Below are positions 13,458 to 25,737 of a stretch of DNA of 64,000 nucleotides, piece after piece. The stretch covers positions 806,001 to 870,000 of the forward strand of contig JAEBUN010000002.1 of NCBI GenBank assembly GCA_023014365.1. Reading direction: 5' to 3'. The stretch is from Lepiota brunneoincarnata (taxonomy: Eukaryota > Basidiomycota > Agaricomycetes > Agaricales > Agaricaceae). The translations under genes were made by a program, and so were the position numbers. Under the pieces are notes generated by a model. That model did no database searches, was not told where the DNA came from, and saw only the letters and a program-made list of their open reading frames with translations. How positions within the stretch are numbered: the first letter of the stretch is position 1; every line of letters starts with the position of its first letter.

Positions 13458-16400
13458 ATGGCCTCGCAACCCTTAATTATACCTATCCAGCTTGTGACCG
13501 GAACTTTACATTTCGCGGAAATACACGAAGACGGCACTGCCCAGGATGTGATTGACTACCTAACAAACTCGGATACTGTGAGGAGAGAGGTCCTGGGTGA
13601 CCTGCAAGATAGGGGCTGGGCACTGCAGAAGATCAGGGAGGAAAAGAGTGGGCGGTCCTGGGAAGAGGACGAGCTACAGGCATTGGGTGACGGTCAGCGT
13701 TTTGCTTGGCTTCTGCCTTTGGCGATTACTGATGAATTTGAAATGGACTTTGCTCTCTCCTACGCATGACCTGGACATGCCCACGCAGATCTTGTTGATC
13801 CTAATCTTAAGATTGCACCTTTGGTCGCCACATCCAACGGTGAAGATACGTCAAGACATTTTTCTGCATTCCCGTTGACATCACATTTGCACACTCCGGT
13901 TCTGAGGCTTGTCTCACTGCACTCATCATTGTCACTATTATTCTTGCTCCTGAGGGTACCGGAGATACACGACGAATTTCAACACAGAGTGTTCATTGGG
14001 AGGACAACGGTCGTTAATGAGATTATTAATGTGGTTCAAAGGGAGCTGGGATTGGTCAAGACTTTGCCCGTCCCTGGAGGCGGAAGCATTAGCTATGCGG
14101 TGGAGGAGGTCTGGATCGATGGTGACGTGGAAAGTGTGTGTCTTTACATCCCTCTCGCACTCGTAGCTAACGCCCAAGTTTAGAGTCTACGCGGCTCCCA
14201 GGAACATGTAATTTATATAACATCGTTGTGTCACCCCTGTCTTCCAATCCTTTCAAATCATCCGCCAAACGCATCTTCAGGTTCTGTGTCCCGGACGAAT
14301 GGTATCGCAGGGCAAATTCACGGAGGGTATCGTTATCGCTGGAGCCGTCAGAAGGGACGCTGAAGGCTTTACAGGAGGAGGATGAGGAGGATGAGGATGA
14401 AGAAGGCACAGCGAAGATTGTTGGTCAGACCAGACCCGCGGAATCAGGTTCACTAGTAAACGCACCGGAGCTTAACGGCTCGGTAGCTCAGGGCCGACTA
14501 TCCAGTATGTTTGATGGCTGGCTACGTTCCACCTCTCCACCCCCGTTATCACCTAGCCATAATGGCGCGACGCGTATAACGGGCAATAAAATGAGTGTCA
14601 GTGAGCCGAAGCTGATGGAGCAGCATACCGGAGCATCGTTCTTCGGGGCCGCGGCGACGGAGACGAGCGATGAGGAGGATTTTGAATCTGCGTTTGAGGG
14701 TATGCTTGTGAGCGTGGCTCTATTCCTGGCGATGGCCACGGCTAACGCGAACGCAGGACGAGCTAGGGCTCAAGGGAGACAAACGCACCTCCATGTATGA
14801 GCTCCCGATGGATCGCAAGAGATACTTGCTACAAACCAATCACCAGTCCAAAACTTCACTGCAACAAAGTCCGCTAAAACAAGGCGGACACCGGTTAAGC
14901 TCGTCGTTTGGGCCTTCCAGCGCGACCAACCTACTACCACGTCTCGTCCCACAATTGACTGGAGATGCGGGTCTTATGCGCCGGTTCTCGTTTGCAACCT
15001 GGGGATCTAGCACAGCTGCCCAACCTGTGGTCACCTCCGATAATCACAGAACAAGCGGCGAGTTCGACTATGGACCTACGGGCGGCCCACAGGGTAAAGG
15101 CAGGGTGAAAACGTCTAAGGCAGCTGAGGATATACAACCCATCCAACCCCAGAGTACCGGTGGACTGTGGAGTAGTTGGTGGACCTCGTCTGGGGGTGAC
15201 AAGATAGTTTCCAATGAGAAGGAAACAGCGCAGTGGTACATTACACCCCTTCGCAGCAGCAAAGCACTCGATCACAAGCTCGTGAAACATCTCATATCGC
15301 TTCGTGTTCATCTGTCAACGGCCAAATTTATCTTCATTCAGGACTTTGTGATCAAGGAGAAGGGCATGGAGGCTCTGGCGGCTCTGCTTGCTCGACTGGT
15401 AGGCAAAGGAGGCAAGAAGAAAGTCTTTAGTGATGCAGAGACAGCTGTTTTACTGGAAGTTACCAAGTGTTTGCGTGTCCTCCTGAATACGGAAGTATGT
15501 TATCATCTGTTCCTTCTCATATCGGCTATTCACATTTCCCTTAGCCGGGATTTGAGCAAGTCTTGGCTTCGCCGATCGTTATTACTTACATCTCTTATTC
15601 GTTATGCGCTTTTTCGATGAAGATACAAACGCTGGCCGCTGAGCTACTCGCTGCTATTTGCTTCTTATCTGTCAATGAAGGTCACAAAGCCGTGCTTGCT
15701 GCAATATCGGACTTTCGCATTGCGTTCGAGGAATCCTTTCGTTTCGAAACGTTAATTGGGGCACTGCGCTTACCAGAATTGGCAAATGGCACAGAGAGCG
15801 ATGGAGAAAGTTCATATGAATATGAGCGGGAGGGTGTCTGGGAGGCAAGGACCGCAGTTATGACATTGATCAACGCCATCACGAATTGCCCCGAATCATT
15901 GGAGGACAGGATCTTATTACGGGAAGAGCTTGGCAGGAGAGGATTGAATGAAGTTATTGTCGTATGTCCCAATTCCTCCTCCCCTCCAAATTGATCTGAG
16001 GCTTTCGTCAGGCTCTGAGATATATCAAACCGCCCGATTCGCTACTCACTCAGCTGGACGTATATACAGAAGAAAAGTTCGAGGATGAGGAGGATATGAG
16101 GGAGCGCATACGAGAGATGATGGCGCAGAACGCTAAGGGAGGACATCACGAGCGAATGAGGTCCGAATCAGAAGTCGCACTGCAGGATCTGATTCAGCTG
16201 GCAAAACAGCACGGGGAGCTGTACCCCATGATGGTTGAGATCTTGAGGCACTACGGAGAGATTTTACAAAAGGACACCGGGATGTAAGCCTCTTAATACT
16301 CTATCCCTGCTATTGGCAATGCTCAAGAATGATAGACAAACGAAGGCAGACATGTTTTTGATCCTAGATCGTTTTGTGGAACAGGCAGCCTTGTTGGACA

Positions 16401-19400
16401 ATTTGTGAGCGCCATCCACCCCTGGTATCCCTACTCCCCTGGTCATTGAAATCTAATTCTAGCGGAGAAAGTTGGCACGGATTTCTTAAACGCTTTGCGT
16501 CATCCGTCCAGCATATTACAGGCCAAGAGCTCGACATTGACGAATCCTCTAGTCGGGTTTCTTCACACCTCGTTGAGGAGGAGCTGGAGTCATTACGCAC
16601 TAAAGTAGAAGAGTTGAGTGAGGAGGTACGACATTCTATTCTCAGCACACCCCAGCATGTAATCATAACGGACCGATGAACACCCAGAGAACCCGTTTGC
16701 ACGAACAACTTGATCAACAACTTGCCGAGATCAACACTCTGAAATCTTTACCCTTGACTATACCCGCTCCCCAGAAGAAGCCACCTGGCAAAAGCGGAAA
16801 TGAGGTATAGTGCCAGCTTATCCCATGTACCATTATGTGTCTGAACTCCGCATAGTCGCAGCAAAGCTTCCATGGTGTCGTACAAAGACTAGTCCAGAAG
16901 GAAAAACAAGTTCTTCAACTACAGACAGAGCTGGATCGTTATAAGGCCCAGAATCCCAACGAAATTCGAGAGGCTGTAAGTGTCTTCACATTTACCTTGG
17001 TAGTTGCATTGATGGGTCCATTTGTCAGGACGACCGCGCCAAACGTGAACGTGATAGGGTTAAATGGAATACACTTATGGATGAAATTGCGAAGCTAAGA
17101 ACCCGGGTAAGCGCTATTCCTCGTGACATTGAATCATTGACACATGCTATCCACAGACTGGAGAACTGGAGTCCGAAGCAGGAATCAAGGACAAGGAAAT
17201 TATTTATCTCAAGCGGGCACTCGAATCTGTGTACACAAGATTCCTATCCAGGGAAGAGGCCCGGGAGACCGCCAAGGGTGCTGAATTGGACGCCGAATTG
17301 ATTGCACATCGGACGATAGAACGCCTTGCACGAAAAGAGGAAGAAATTTCTCAGCTGACAAAGGAAGTTACAGGGCTGAAGGCACAGTTAGCCGCTAAGC
17401 CAAAGACGGAGCAAGAGTTTAAGGCGGCCAAGTCTCCGCCACCGCCGCCTGGAAAGATGTTCAAGGGGACTGCAGCTCTCCGTCCTGCAGAAACTCGAAT
17501 AGGAAACTCAGCGCCGCCCCCTCCCCAACTGCCTCTACCAGCTTCTGCTCTTCCTCCCTCTAGTGGGCCTGCGGAAGTGAGTCCCGTATCAGCTGTGCCC
17601 CCGCCACCCCCGCCACCCCCGCCACCTCCACCTCCACCTCCACCCCCTCGTTTACCATCCTCGTTGGCGCCTAATCCAATTGGAGCTGCCCCTCCTCCGC
17701 CACCAATTTCAGCCTTGGGCATTCCACCTCCGCCACCACCGCCACCACCGCCCCCAGCCAGCGGCCTCAAGAATTGGAAGCCGAAAAGCAATCAGGGCAA
17801 GAAGCTTAAACCTTTCTTCTGGAATAAGCTCAATAATACAAGCCTCGCTGATACTGTCTGGAGCGATTTTTCAACGATCATCGACTTTGATTTCGGAGAC
17901 CTGGAAGCGACATTCCTGTTGGATAATACGCCTGCGCCACCCTCGCAGATCAGCGTCAACCCTACGAAAAAGCAGAATGTGACCACGCTGCTAGATATCA
18001 CCAGAGCCAATAACGTTGGTACGCATCTCTACTGCTTACGCGTGTCCGTCAGCTTGGTATCCTCAACTTCGGCTAGCTATAATGCTGTCCAGAATCAAGA
18101 TGGATTTTCCGCAAATACGGAAAGCTCTACTCAGCATAGATGACTCCAAGCTTTCTGTAGATGATCTCAAGGCCATCAGCAGGCAGCTCCCTACACCTGA
18201 AGAGGTACGTTATGCCATTCTCATGTAGGTTTCGAACTAACTTTAAGTGTGACACAAGGTCGAAAGGATAAAAGGGTTCGATGACACATCAAAGCTGTCT
18301 AAAGCGGATCAGTATTTCAACGAGGTAATCGATCGTCTGAAGCCAGCGCGCGGACACATTGACGCTTTGTAGATTATGACCATACCCAGGCTTGCAGAAC
18401 GTCTCGAGTGCATGTTGTACCGTCGCAAGCTCGAACTCGACATTGAGGAGACGCGACCTGAACTTAATATTCTGCGAAACGCCTCTCGCGAAGTGAGATC
18501 CTCAACCAAGTTCAAGAAGGTCCTTCAGGTAAGAGACGAGTGGGATTTCACTACTCAAAACCTGAACCCTTCATAGATTGTATTGACACTTGGAAACGCA
18601 CTGAATGGTTCCACCTTCCGCGGCGGCGCTCTTGGTTTCCAAATGGACACACTACTTAAGGTCTGCGTTGTGCGCTTTGTCACCACATCGTCTGACCGCT
18701 CTGCCAGTTGAAAGAAACTAAGACTGCACGAGGAGGACCTGACTGTCCAACTTTGCTGCATTATCTTGCTCGCGTTTTATTACGCGCTGATCCTTCTCTC
18801 GCGACGTTCATTAATGAAATGCCCAATTTAGAAGCGGCTGCTCGATGTATGTCCCAACAGGAGCCCATTTTTAAGCCCCGTTAACTGTTTCCAGTGTCAG
18901 CGCAGACTCTTTTACAATCGGTCAACCAGCTCGCTTCCGGTCTCGATCGCGTGAAGGCCGAAGTAGCGCACCGAAAGAACCTGCGATCTACAAGCATGGA
19001 GGACTGTTTCGTACAGATCATGGCGGTACTTGCCCTTTGAAACTAACTGTAGCTCTGATCTCACCCCTTTTCAGCCTTTCGTTCAGCATGTTGGACCATC
19101 TATAGAAGCCTTAGTGAACATGAGCATAGCTTTGGATAAGGAGCTCAAGTCCTTGCTATCGTACTATGGGGAGAACCCCGATTCTCCTGAAGCCCCGAAA
19201 CCAGAAGACTTCTTTGGGCTCTTAGCTTCGTTCTCTTCCTCGCTACAGGTAGCATTCCTTGTTCTAGGGTGGCTATGATGCTTACCATGTTCTTCAAGAA
19301 ATGCGCCCTCGAAGTGCATGACGCCGAAAGCAAGCAAGCACCTGCACCACCCAAGATCATGCACGAGCCAGCTCCTTCAGAAGACAACACCGAACCTGTC

Positions 19401-19685
19401 AGTCATTTAGAACTTTGTGATCTCACTCTGGACTCACTATCCGAGCAGACCATCAAGGGCAGCCAATCTGCGGCCAATGTTGGGTTGAAAGCTCCACCAG
19501 TTTCGCTTACCCAAACTCTAGGGTACACAATCGGGAAATCCGTCGGTCGTGGTGATCTTGATGAAGCTATTCGTGGAATGCGTACTGGGAAACGGAGGAA
19601 GAGGCCAACTCGTCCATTGAGCAAGATCTTCCTTGATGGCAGCAATACTGGTACCAGACCACCAAGTCGTGTTTTTGATTCTTGA
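13458..19685 (+). CDS. Diaphanous-related formin (GBD/FH3-FH1-FH2)
   Basis: Large actin nucleator that builds unbranched cables and rings for polar growth, septation or mating. Many exons. Order of domains: a beta-grasp/RA-like N-terminal segment (PLIIPIQLVTGTLHFAEI at the start; FIGRTTVVNEIINVVQRELG near 14000), an acidic, Ser-rich linker, the GTPase-binding/FH3 region (HKLVKHLISLRVHLSTAKF near 15270; MKIQTLAAELLAAICFLS), a predicted coiled coil (16500-17420), an FH1 with several long proline runs (17440-17760), then FH2. FH2 landmarks: KLKPFFWNKL, LTLGNALNGSTFRGGALGF, LLKLKETK and LARVLLRADPSL. A short basic stretch GKRRKRP near the end resembles a DAD-like tail. The intron at 14711-14757 must use a GTGAGC donor to keep the frame. 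Rho GTPase control is expected from the family. Some small-exon borders are approximate. Confidence 0.93.
17440..17760 (+). repeat. Proline-codon low-complexity tract (formin FH1)
   Basis: Tandem CCN codons encode several polyproline runs, the longest about 17 residues near 17600-17650, separated by short spacers. These bind profilin-actin in formins. The tract is also a slippage-prone simple repeat, and it creates a false glycine-rich open frame on the other strand. Confidence 0.9.
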
Positions 19686-20215
19686 GGCCATACTCATCTA
19701 CCACCATTTTTTATTCTTTGCACATCTCCATTGACATGTTCAATATTCGTATTATATAGGGACCATCATTGTTTTCGTAGAGCCCAGTCTCGCATACCAA
19801 CACAATTCTACTTGATATTAGCACACGGAGCATCGGAATCCAACATAGAACCTTCTCCGGAACCTAGTTAGAGCCGCTGTGAGTTCCCGAAACACTATTG
19901 CGACTACCATTTTCACAGCTCTGACATGGAGCGCCAGAAACCCGACAAAGGTGGACAACATGGGTCCGGCGAAGATCACACCCTGCTAACTAGTTACGCT
20001 TTGTTCTAGCAACTCGTAGCCGGCGGCTCAACCGTCACGCAACACGGCAAGTCCACCCCCTGTGAACATCATTGCCAAGTGGAAGCAGCGCCTGTGGCAC
20101 ATATGACCAATCCTTGGCTATTTTTATGCCTGGAGCATGCTCGAAAATGGTATAAAGATCCCTCAATGTCGATTCCCTCTCGCTTATTCCTCCCTCTTAG
20201 CCCAACCAAGTTGCG
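19686..20215. other. Intergenic region with TATA box for the oxygenase
   Basis: No coding content supported. A good TATA box (TATAAAG) at 20151-20157 lies 65 bp upstream of the ATG at 20216, followed by a pyrimidine-rich leader. The rest (19690-20140) contains the formin 3' UTR and nothing recognisable. Confidence 0.6.
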
Positions 20216-21853
20216 ATGACTGCTCAAGTCTCTCATTTTACTCATGCAGCACCTACCAAGGAGGAGTGTTCGTTTAACTCTATACCTCTACAACTATACC
20301 CGGTTGACATTCCCCGCAGTAGACTGGGCAGAACTAGCTGCCGTTGATCTGTCCAAAGCACAGACGCCGGAAGGCCGCAAAGGGCTTGTTAAGCAAGTGC
20401 ATGATGCAATCAAGAACGACGGATTTTTGTACGTCGTCAACCATAGCTGCACACCCGAACAGGTTGGTACCTACAGTCTGAGCATCAGGCAATGATGTAA
20501 TCTTGGGGGGAAATTTAGACCGCAAGGATGTTTGACCTATCCAACTACGTTGTCGAAAACGTCAGTGATGAGGAGAAAAAGAAATACACAGGTAACATGA
20601 GGGAGAATGGTACCTACCGTGGGTACAAGCCCCGCGAATTCTGGGTAAGTTAAATAAGCCCCTTGGAATCGGGCTGACTTGGGCATGACCCAGCATATCG
20701 TCGGTGGCGTCAGAGACCAAATCGAACAATATAATAGTGAATCACCTGACTTATATTCCAACACACGCATCTGCTCACACTTTTGCGCAAGTGAATTTCC
20801 GAGAAATCCTAGATGGGGACCATCCAGAGCCCCTTAGGCCAGCTCTGCCCGAGATTGATGCTTTCTCCAAGCAAATCCACTCTGATATCATCAACACAGT
20901 TCTTCGGTCCGTTAAATTCGCCGTTCTGATGACTGTCAGATCACTGATGTTCAAGCAGGCTCATCGCGTTGTCTTTGGAACTAGACGAGGAATATTTCAT
21001 ACAGATGCACGATCACTCGGCAAATGCTGAGACCTTCTGTGAGTGCTTTTCGTGATAGTTGTCCCGGGACATTGTTGATGACGACTTTTGCGCACTAGTG
21101 CGCTTTGTCAAATAGTAAGGGGTTAGGGCAGGTACAGTCATATGGGGCAACTCATCTCGAGTTCGTGACAGCTTCCCGCGTCCGGACGAAGAAGAGGTCA
21201 AGGCCGGCGGCGTTTGGCTGAAAGGACACACTGGTTCGAATAATTTCTCAAATTCCCCATCCTAAGGCTCATTGGTCTTCCAGATTTCATGACGTTAACC
21301 TTGTTGTTCAGTCAACCCGTTTCAGCTCTTCAAATCCTGACCAAAGACGGACAATGGAAATGGGTCAAGCACGTCGAAAACGGCGTCGTAAGCATTCCGA
21401 CTTCAGTTAACCCTAGACAGCTGACCTGACTGAAATTGGAACAGCTCGTTAATATCGGAGAAGCAGTTGAATTCCTCACAGGAGGCTACTATCGTGCAAC
21501 TATCCACAGGTACGGCAGTATACTCGAATCAAGCCTGGTTGTTTTTATATTGAGCGGCCTCTTTCAGAGTCCGCCAACCCCCTGCGGATCAACAAAACGT
21601 GACTCGCGTCGGACTTCTCTACTTTTGCAGCGCCCACGATGACATTGTATTGAAACCCATCGCGGAGAGTCCGGTCCTGCAGAGAGCGGGCACCTCGGAG
21701 TCGCGCTTGCTAAACGACCAATTCCCGACTGCTGGAGCATACGGTAAGGCAAGAGTCATGGCTTATGGTGGCTTGCAACCCATCAAGCCTGGGGTCCGCA
21801 AGGGTGTCGATGAGGAAGTCGTGGGCGGAGTGCTTCTCAGGCACTATAACTAG
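20216..21853 (+). CDS. 2-oxoglutarate/Fe(II)-dependent oxygenase (isopenicillin N synthase-like)
   Basis: Soluble non-haem iron oxygenase of the IPNS/ACC-oxidase/gibberellin-oxidase type. The N-terminal DIOX_N part reads DWAELAAVDLSKA...NDGFLYVVNH. The iron site is HTD, formed across an intron near 21232-21284 (GHT then D), with the distal His in YYRATIHR; the 2-oxoglutarate Arg lies in TRVGLLYF, where the usual R-x-S is R-V-G. Exon joins traced: QYN/MNFREILDGD, VLR/LIALSLELDEEYF, TF/LRFVKYFPRPDEEE, GHT/DFMTLTLLFSQ. The first intron has a weak donor, so the junction after PTKEE is uncertain. The C-terminus ends GGVLLRHYN. Substrate unknown; homologs take part in hormone, antibiotic and secondary metabolite steps, but no biosynthetic cluster surrounds this gene. 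Confidence 0.9.
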
Positions 21854-22156
21854 TTCGTTCTGGAACCTGGCCTTGAAAAATTCAAGGCACAATTTGAATA
21901 AATTTCGCCATTCCGTTGACAGAACAAATTGTTTTTTGAATTCTTCCTTAAATGGTGGTCGGTGCGCGGGCGTTTCGTATCAACAGACGTCCGAGTCCGA
22001 CAGACAGGGAGCAGTCTGTTGGATACCCCTGAGTGTGTGATCCCCTTTTGGGCATACTGCTGTGCCTGGTTACCTGAGCATTGGACATCCACACCTCCCA
22101 GCTCCAACGATGGACGCTATAAAGTACATATCGCCTATTTGCGATAGATCGCCTGT
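21854..22156. other. Short intergenic region with TATA box
   Basis: A 303-bp gap between the oxygenase and the next membrane protein gene. TATAAAG at 22118-22124 sits 39 bp before the start codon at 22157. Nothing else was recognised. Confidence 0.55.
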
Positions 22157-23249
22157 ATGGATACCCAAGGTTGCTTTGATGTCGATCCAGATATTACAGG
22201 CATTGGAGTGAGTTGCTGTGTCCCTCTTTAAGTTTTGTTACGCTAACTTTCCTTCTGCCCAGGTTCGCATCAACCTCTATGCGACCACCCTCCTCATAGC
22301 GGCAATACCACGAACACCTCTCACACTACCTCTCCTTGAAGTTCTCGTCACCAATGGTGCTATCAGCGGTTTCGCTCTGCTCATGACTGCCATTGTTCGA
22401 ACCGCTCAGCATAAACTTACACTCTACCATGCAATATTCATCCTTCATATGCTGGTTTTCTTGGGTATCGGAGTATTTCCTATTGGTGAGTGCAACGCTC
22501 CGCTGACGATAGTAACCAATTCAACCTCCTCGCCTCGTCCCAGGACGCTATCGACCGACCACACTCCGAAGTCTCTTAACCATTTGCATTTCCATCTGTA
22601 TCGCCTTGACATTCCACAGCTGGGCAATCTACGTTTGGGCCACAGCGCCTACCTTTGGACCTGAAGGCATTACAAGGTGTAATGACCGAATCAAATACAT
22701 CTTCATGTTTGTTTCCGTGCGGGCGACAGTAACCTGGCTTCGAGTCTTGTGGATGGTCGTCCTCGCCATAGGAGCATTTGGCGCACTTATCTATGTTTTC
22801 TTTCTTTTCGGTCTACTGGCACTGAGGGGCCGGGGTCATGATCGTGCACAGGGACTAGCTCTCGAGCAAATGTCTCAACTGGGGCTCAGGAATGTTCTGC
22901 TCTTCCTGTAACTAATCTTCTTCGCTTCTCGAGATTCTGGACACTCAATAAACACACTATTAGATCCGCCATCTACGCGGTTGTGATGCTTGAGCTATAT
23001 GTGAGTATCGTCCTTGATTCCTTGCGACAGGCTCACTCATATCATATACGTGTGCGCTGCCCTTGTCAGGTTAAGAGAAACAGACACCTCGAAATTTTTG
23101 ATGGGGATGAGGTGTGGCCGTTTGGACAAATCCTAGCTCTCGTTATGATCGTCAATACGTTCAATGAGATCATACATTTCCTTCTTGGACTTCTCCCTCC
23201 AAAGACTCCGAGATCCGTTTCTCAAAATGATGAAGAAATTGCGCTGTAA
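22157..23249 (+). CDS. Fungal 7-TM membrane protein, NPDI-GIG family, short form
   Basis: Unnamed fungal membrane protein. The first exon is a short hydrophilic leader ending in the motif D-P-D-I-T-G-I-G, directly followed after an intron by VRINLYATTLLIAA, the first membrane span. About seven spans are predicted: after VRIN, in LLEVLVTNGAISGFALLM, LTLYHAIFILHMLVFLGIG, FHSWAIYVWATAP, LRVLWMVVLAIGAFGALIYV, the TIRSAIYAVVMLELY region and FGQILALVMIVNTFNEIIHF. Each has a counterpart in the gene at 41544-43067 on the other strand (KKNRHL.../RNRHLEIFDG; FGQVVAIITVLGALNEI). Unlike that gene there is no signal peptide or ectodomain; the TATA box 39 bp upstream supports this start. No function is known to me. 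It could be a sensor or transporter, which is speculation. Confidence 0.82.
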
Positions 23250-23391
23250 TAGTAGATCACCCACCCTTTTTTCTTTACTATATCCCTATGTTTTATGGTT
23301 ATTTATTGCTTGCCATGGAATCTGTAATTGTACTTCATTGCTGTATTCACATAACTGGTACCTGACAGTAAACACTCTTTGGCGGATACAT

Positions 23392-25033
23392 TCAGGCTAC
23401 CTTGATTATGATCTTTCCAACATGCCGCTGTGATTCAAGGTAGGCATACGCATCAGCGGCCTTGTCGAACGGGAAGACCCTGTCAATGACAGGCCTGGTT
23501 TGCTCGGGGTTGGCAGCAATAAGGCGGTTCATGTCCCTGAATCTGTCAAACCACATGAGGTGGCACTCGAGTAGCATCAAGGATATCGGGGTCACTCACT
23601 GGGCTACTGATCCAATTTGTATCCCACGAAGGGTGATAGCCTTCATGATAGTCTTGCGCGTGAGGTCGCCTTCGCTCTGATCCTACAGGCGTTGTAGTCA
23701 GCATTTGGAGCTGTCCCAAGTGCAGACCAATACAAACCTTCGAGACGAAACCTATAATATGGAGATGACCCCCCATCCTGGCAGCATTAGCGCTTCTCGG
23801 CAGGGTTCCTTGGCCGCCAACCTACAAGCCTTTTAGTAAGCACCGTCACACTTCATAGTAGGGGAAGACACAATCCGGCGAACCTCGAGGACATGGTCGA
23901 CACCAACCCCATTAGTCTACGAGTAAGGGGAAGGCGGGTTAACAGGTCCTTGCCATGACTTTCCTGAAGAAAAAAACAATGCGTACTATTTTCAAGACCT
24001 CTTTGTCCCACTCTGGTACTTTGTTGTAGTTGATAACATGTTTAGCACCAAGCTTCGTTGCGATCTTCAACTTCTCATCCGAAGATGACGTTGCAATGAC
24101 AACTGCCCCGGAGGCAACTGCGAATTGTAGACCAAAACTATTATGAATGTGTGGGTAAGCCCTGTATATTAAATCACAAACATGGTGAGTGGACATACAT
24201 GGAAACACCTCCTGTTCCGAGAACGAGGACATAGTCACCAGCCTTGATGGGGACAGGTCCATGCAATGCATTATAAGCTGTGAGGGCAGCACATCTATGT
24301 GGATGTTATCTGTATCATGTTCATTTCCCGATAACTAAATAAATAAGGCATACGGCAAGGTTGATGCTTCCTCATAAGTGAAGTGTTCAGGGCACTTGAC
24401 GAGCGACTATATCCGAGCTGAGATCCCTGAAAATTCCGGGATAAAGCACAGGAACACTTACATGCACCGGGAACGTGCGGTACTGGGTCAGAACACCTTG
24501 AGACTGACCGCCCATTGACGTTCGTTGAATGTCAGGGGTCGAATCTCCGTGAAGGTGATCCGTCGCAAAGTTGGCACAGACCCGGTCACCAACGTTCCAG
24601 CCAGTGACGCCCTGCCCCAAGGCGACAATCTCGCCCGCCATATCAGAGCATGGTACTAATTGCTTGGGCCCACTGATAGCACAAACAATTTAGCCGGGGA
24701 CATGGGATAGCCAAGGTGGATAATTAGAATACCCAGTCATATAGCTCCCATTGGCAATGGCCAAGTCACGATACTGCAAAACCATATGTTGAGGTTGTAC
24801 GATGTGTTCCAAGTTGCGCTCGAATCCTTACCTGGAGGGATACGGCATGGACCTTGACAAGCACTTCACGCGCTCCGGGAGGGATAATTGGTTTCTCCTC
24901 GATGACCAAGTTCTTATAAGAACCGATCTGAAGTACAGATAACTTGGTATGACAACCCTCAAATCGAGAGTGGCCAAAGTGCTTTACATACCTTGGACAA
25001 TTGGTACTCACGGGTGGTTCCTGGGGATGTCAT
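23392..25033 (-). CDS. Zinc-independent MDR alcohol dehydrogenase / quinone oxidoreductase
   Basis: Medium-chain dehydrogenase/reductase, expected to use NAD(P)H on an aldehyde, quinone or enone. N-terminal GroES-like half: VLVKVHAVSLQ, YRDLAIANGSY, PCSDMAGEIVALGQGVTGW and GDRVCANF; the catalytic zinc Cys/His set is not present. Rossmann half: VLVLGTGGVSMFGLQFAVASGA, then ATSSSDEKLKIATKLGAKHVINY. The C-terminal part reads FPFDKAADAYAYLESQRHVGKIIIKVA. At least eight introns. Start at 25033 gives MTSPGTTREYQLSK; a TATATAAG box on this strand lies about 40 bp upstream (25073-25080). Convergent with the membrane gene, whose stop lies 142 bp away. Likely cytosolic. Substrate unknown. Confidence 0.92.
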
Positions 25034-25737
25034 GGGTTATGAAAGAAAGGCCAAATGCTTGAGCGGGGGTCCTTATATACACTTGAATATTTATAAACAT
25101 GGGGACCGGCTGATTCATGTATGTCGTCAGCGCTTCATGGAAGACTGATTGCTGAGCTACGCGTTAGCACATTACCAAAATGGGTCTGCTATGCATGATG
25201 ATCAGATGATCAGCATGGCGCAGACCTTGCTTTTGCGAGGCTGTTTGTGCTATAACAACCCACTTCCGATACAAATGCCCTCGGAGCATGCTAAAACCAA
25301 ATTATTGCCAAGTTCATGCTACAAGACCTAGCACCATTTCCAGCTGTATTTTTATTTAGTTACAATTACCGTCTTACTTTTCATCGTCTTCATTGGTAAG
25401 CTGTTTTATTTTCTTCATCTTCTTCGCGTGAGCTCGAAAATCACTGCAGACCGAGAGGGATGTAGACGAAAGGTAAGGAATTTTTGACATAATGACAAGT
25501 ATCTGAACCGTCTACTTAGTTTGTAAGCATACGCTGCAGTGTTGACGAGCCAGGCGGCATATTACCAATGCCAGACCTCGGGGGTAGATATGGTGGTCGA
25601 GTTACTCCCGCAGTCACAGCGCATCAAGTTATCCTCTAGGAAATGCAATTATATTCTGTGTATAGAGTATACGTCCAAATCCCAAGTGCGATAGGCCAGC
25701 GATCGTAGAGCTTTCCGAGCCTCCAAATTCCAGACAC
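25034..25737. other. Intergenic region, 0.7 kb
   Basis: Holds the promoter of the MDR gene (TATA box at 25073-25080, minus strand) and the 3' flank of lipin. The part 25150-25700 is AT-richer than its surroundings and contains no frame that I could match to a protein family. Confidence 0.5.

Noticed and set aside
17351..17791. 146-codon glycine-rich open frame on the minus strand
   Set aside because: It is the antisense of the formin proline tract; GGN codons arise automatically opposite CCN codons, and FH1/FH2 context on the plus strand is certain.
21013..21231. Minus-strand 72-codon frame inside the oxygenase
   Set aside because: Overlaps two short oxygenase exons and their introns; the plus-strand joins (FVKYFPRP, GHTD) are required for the iron site.
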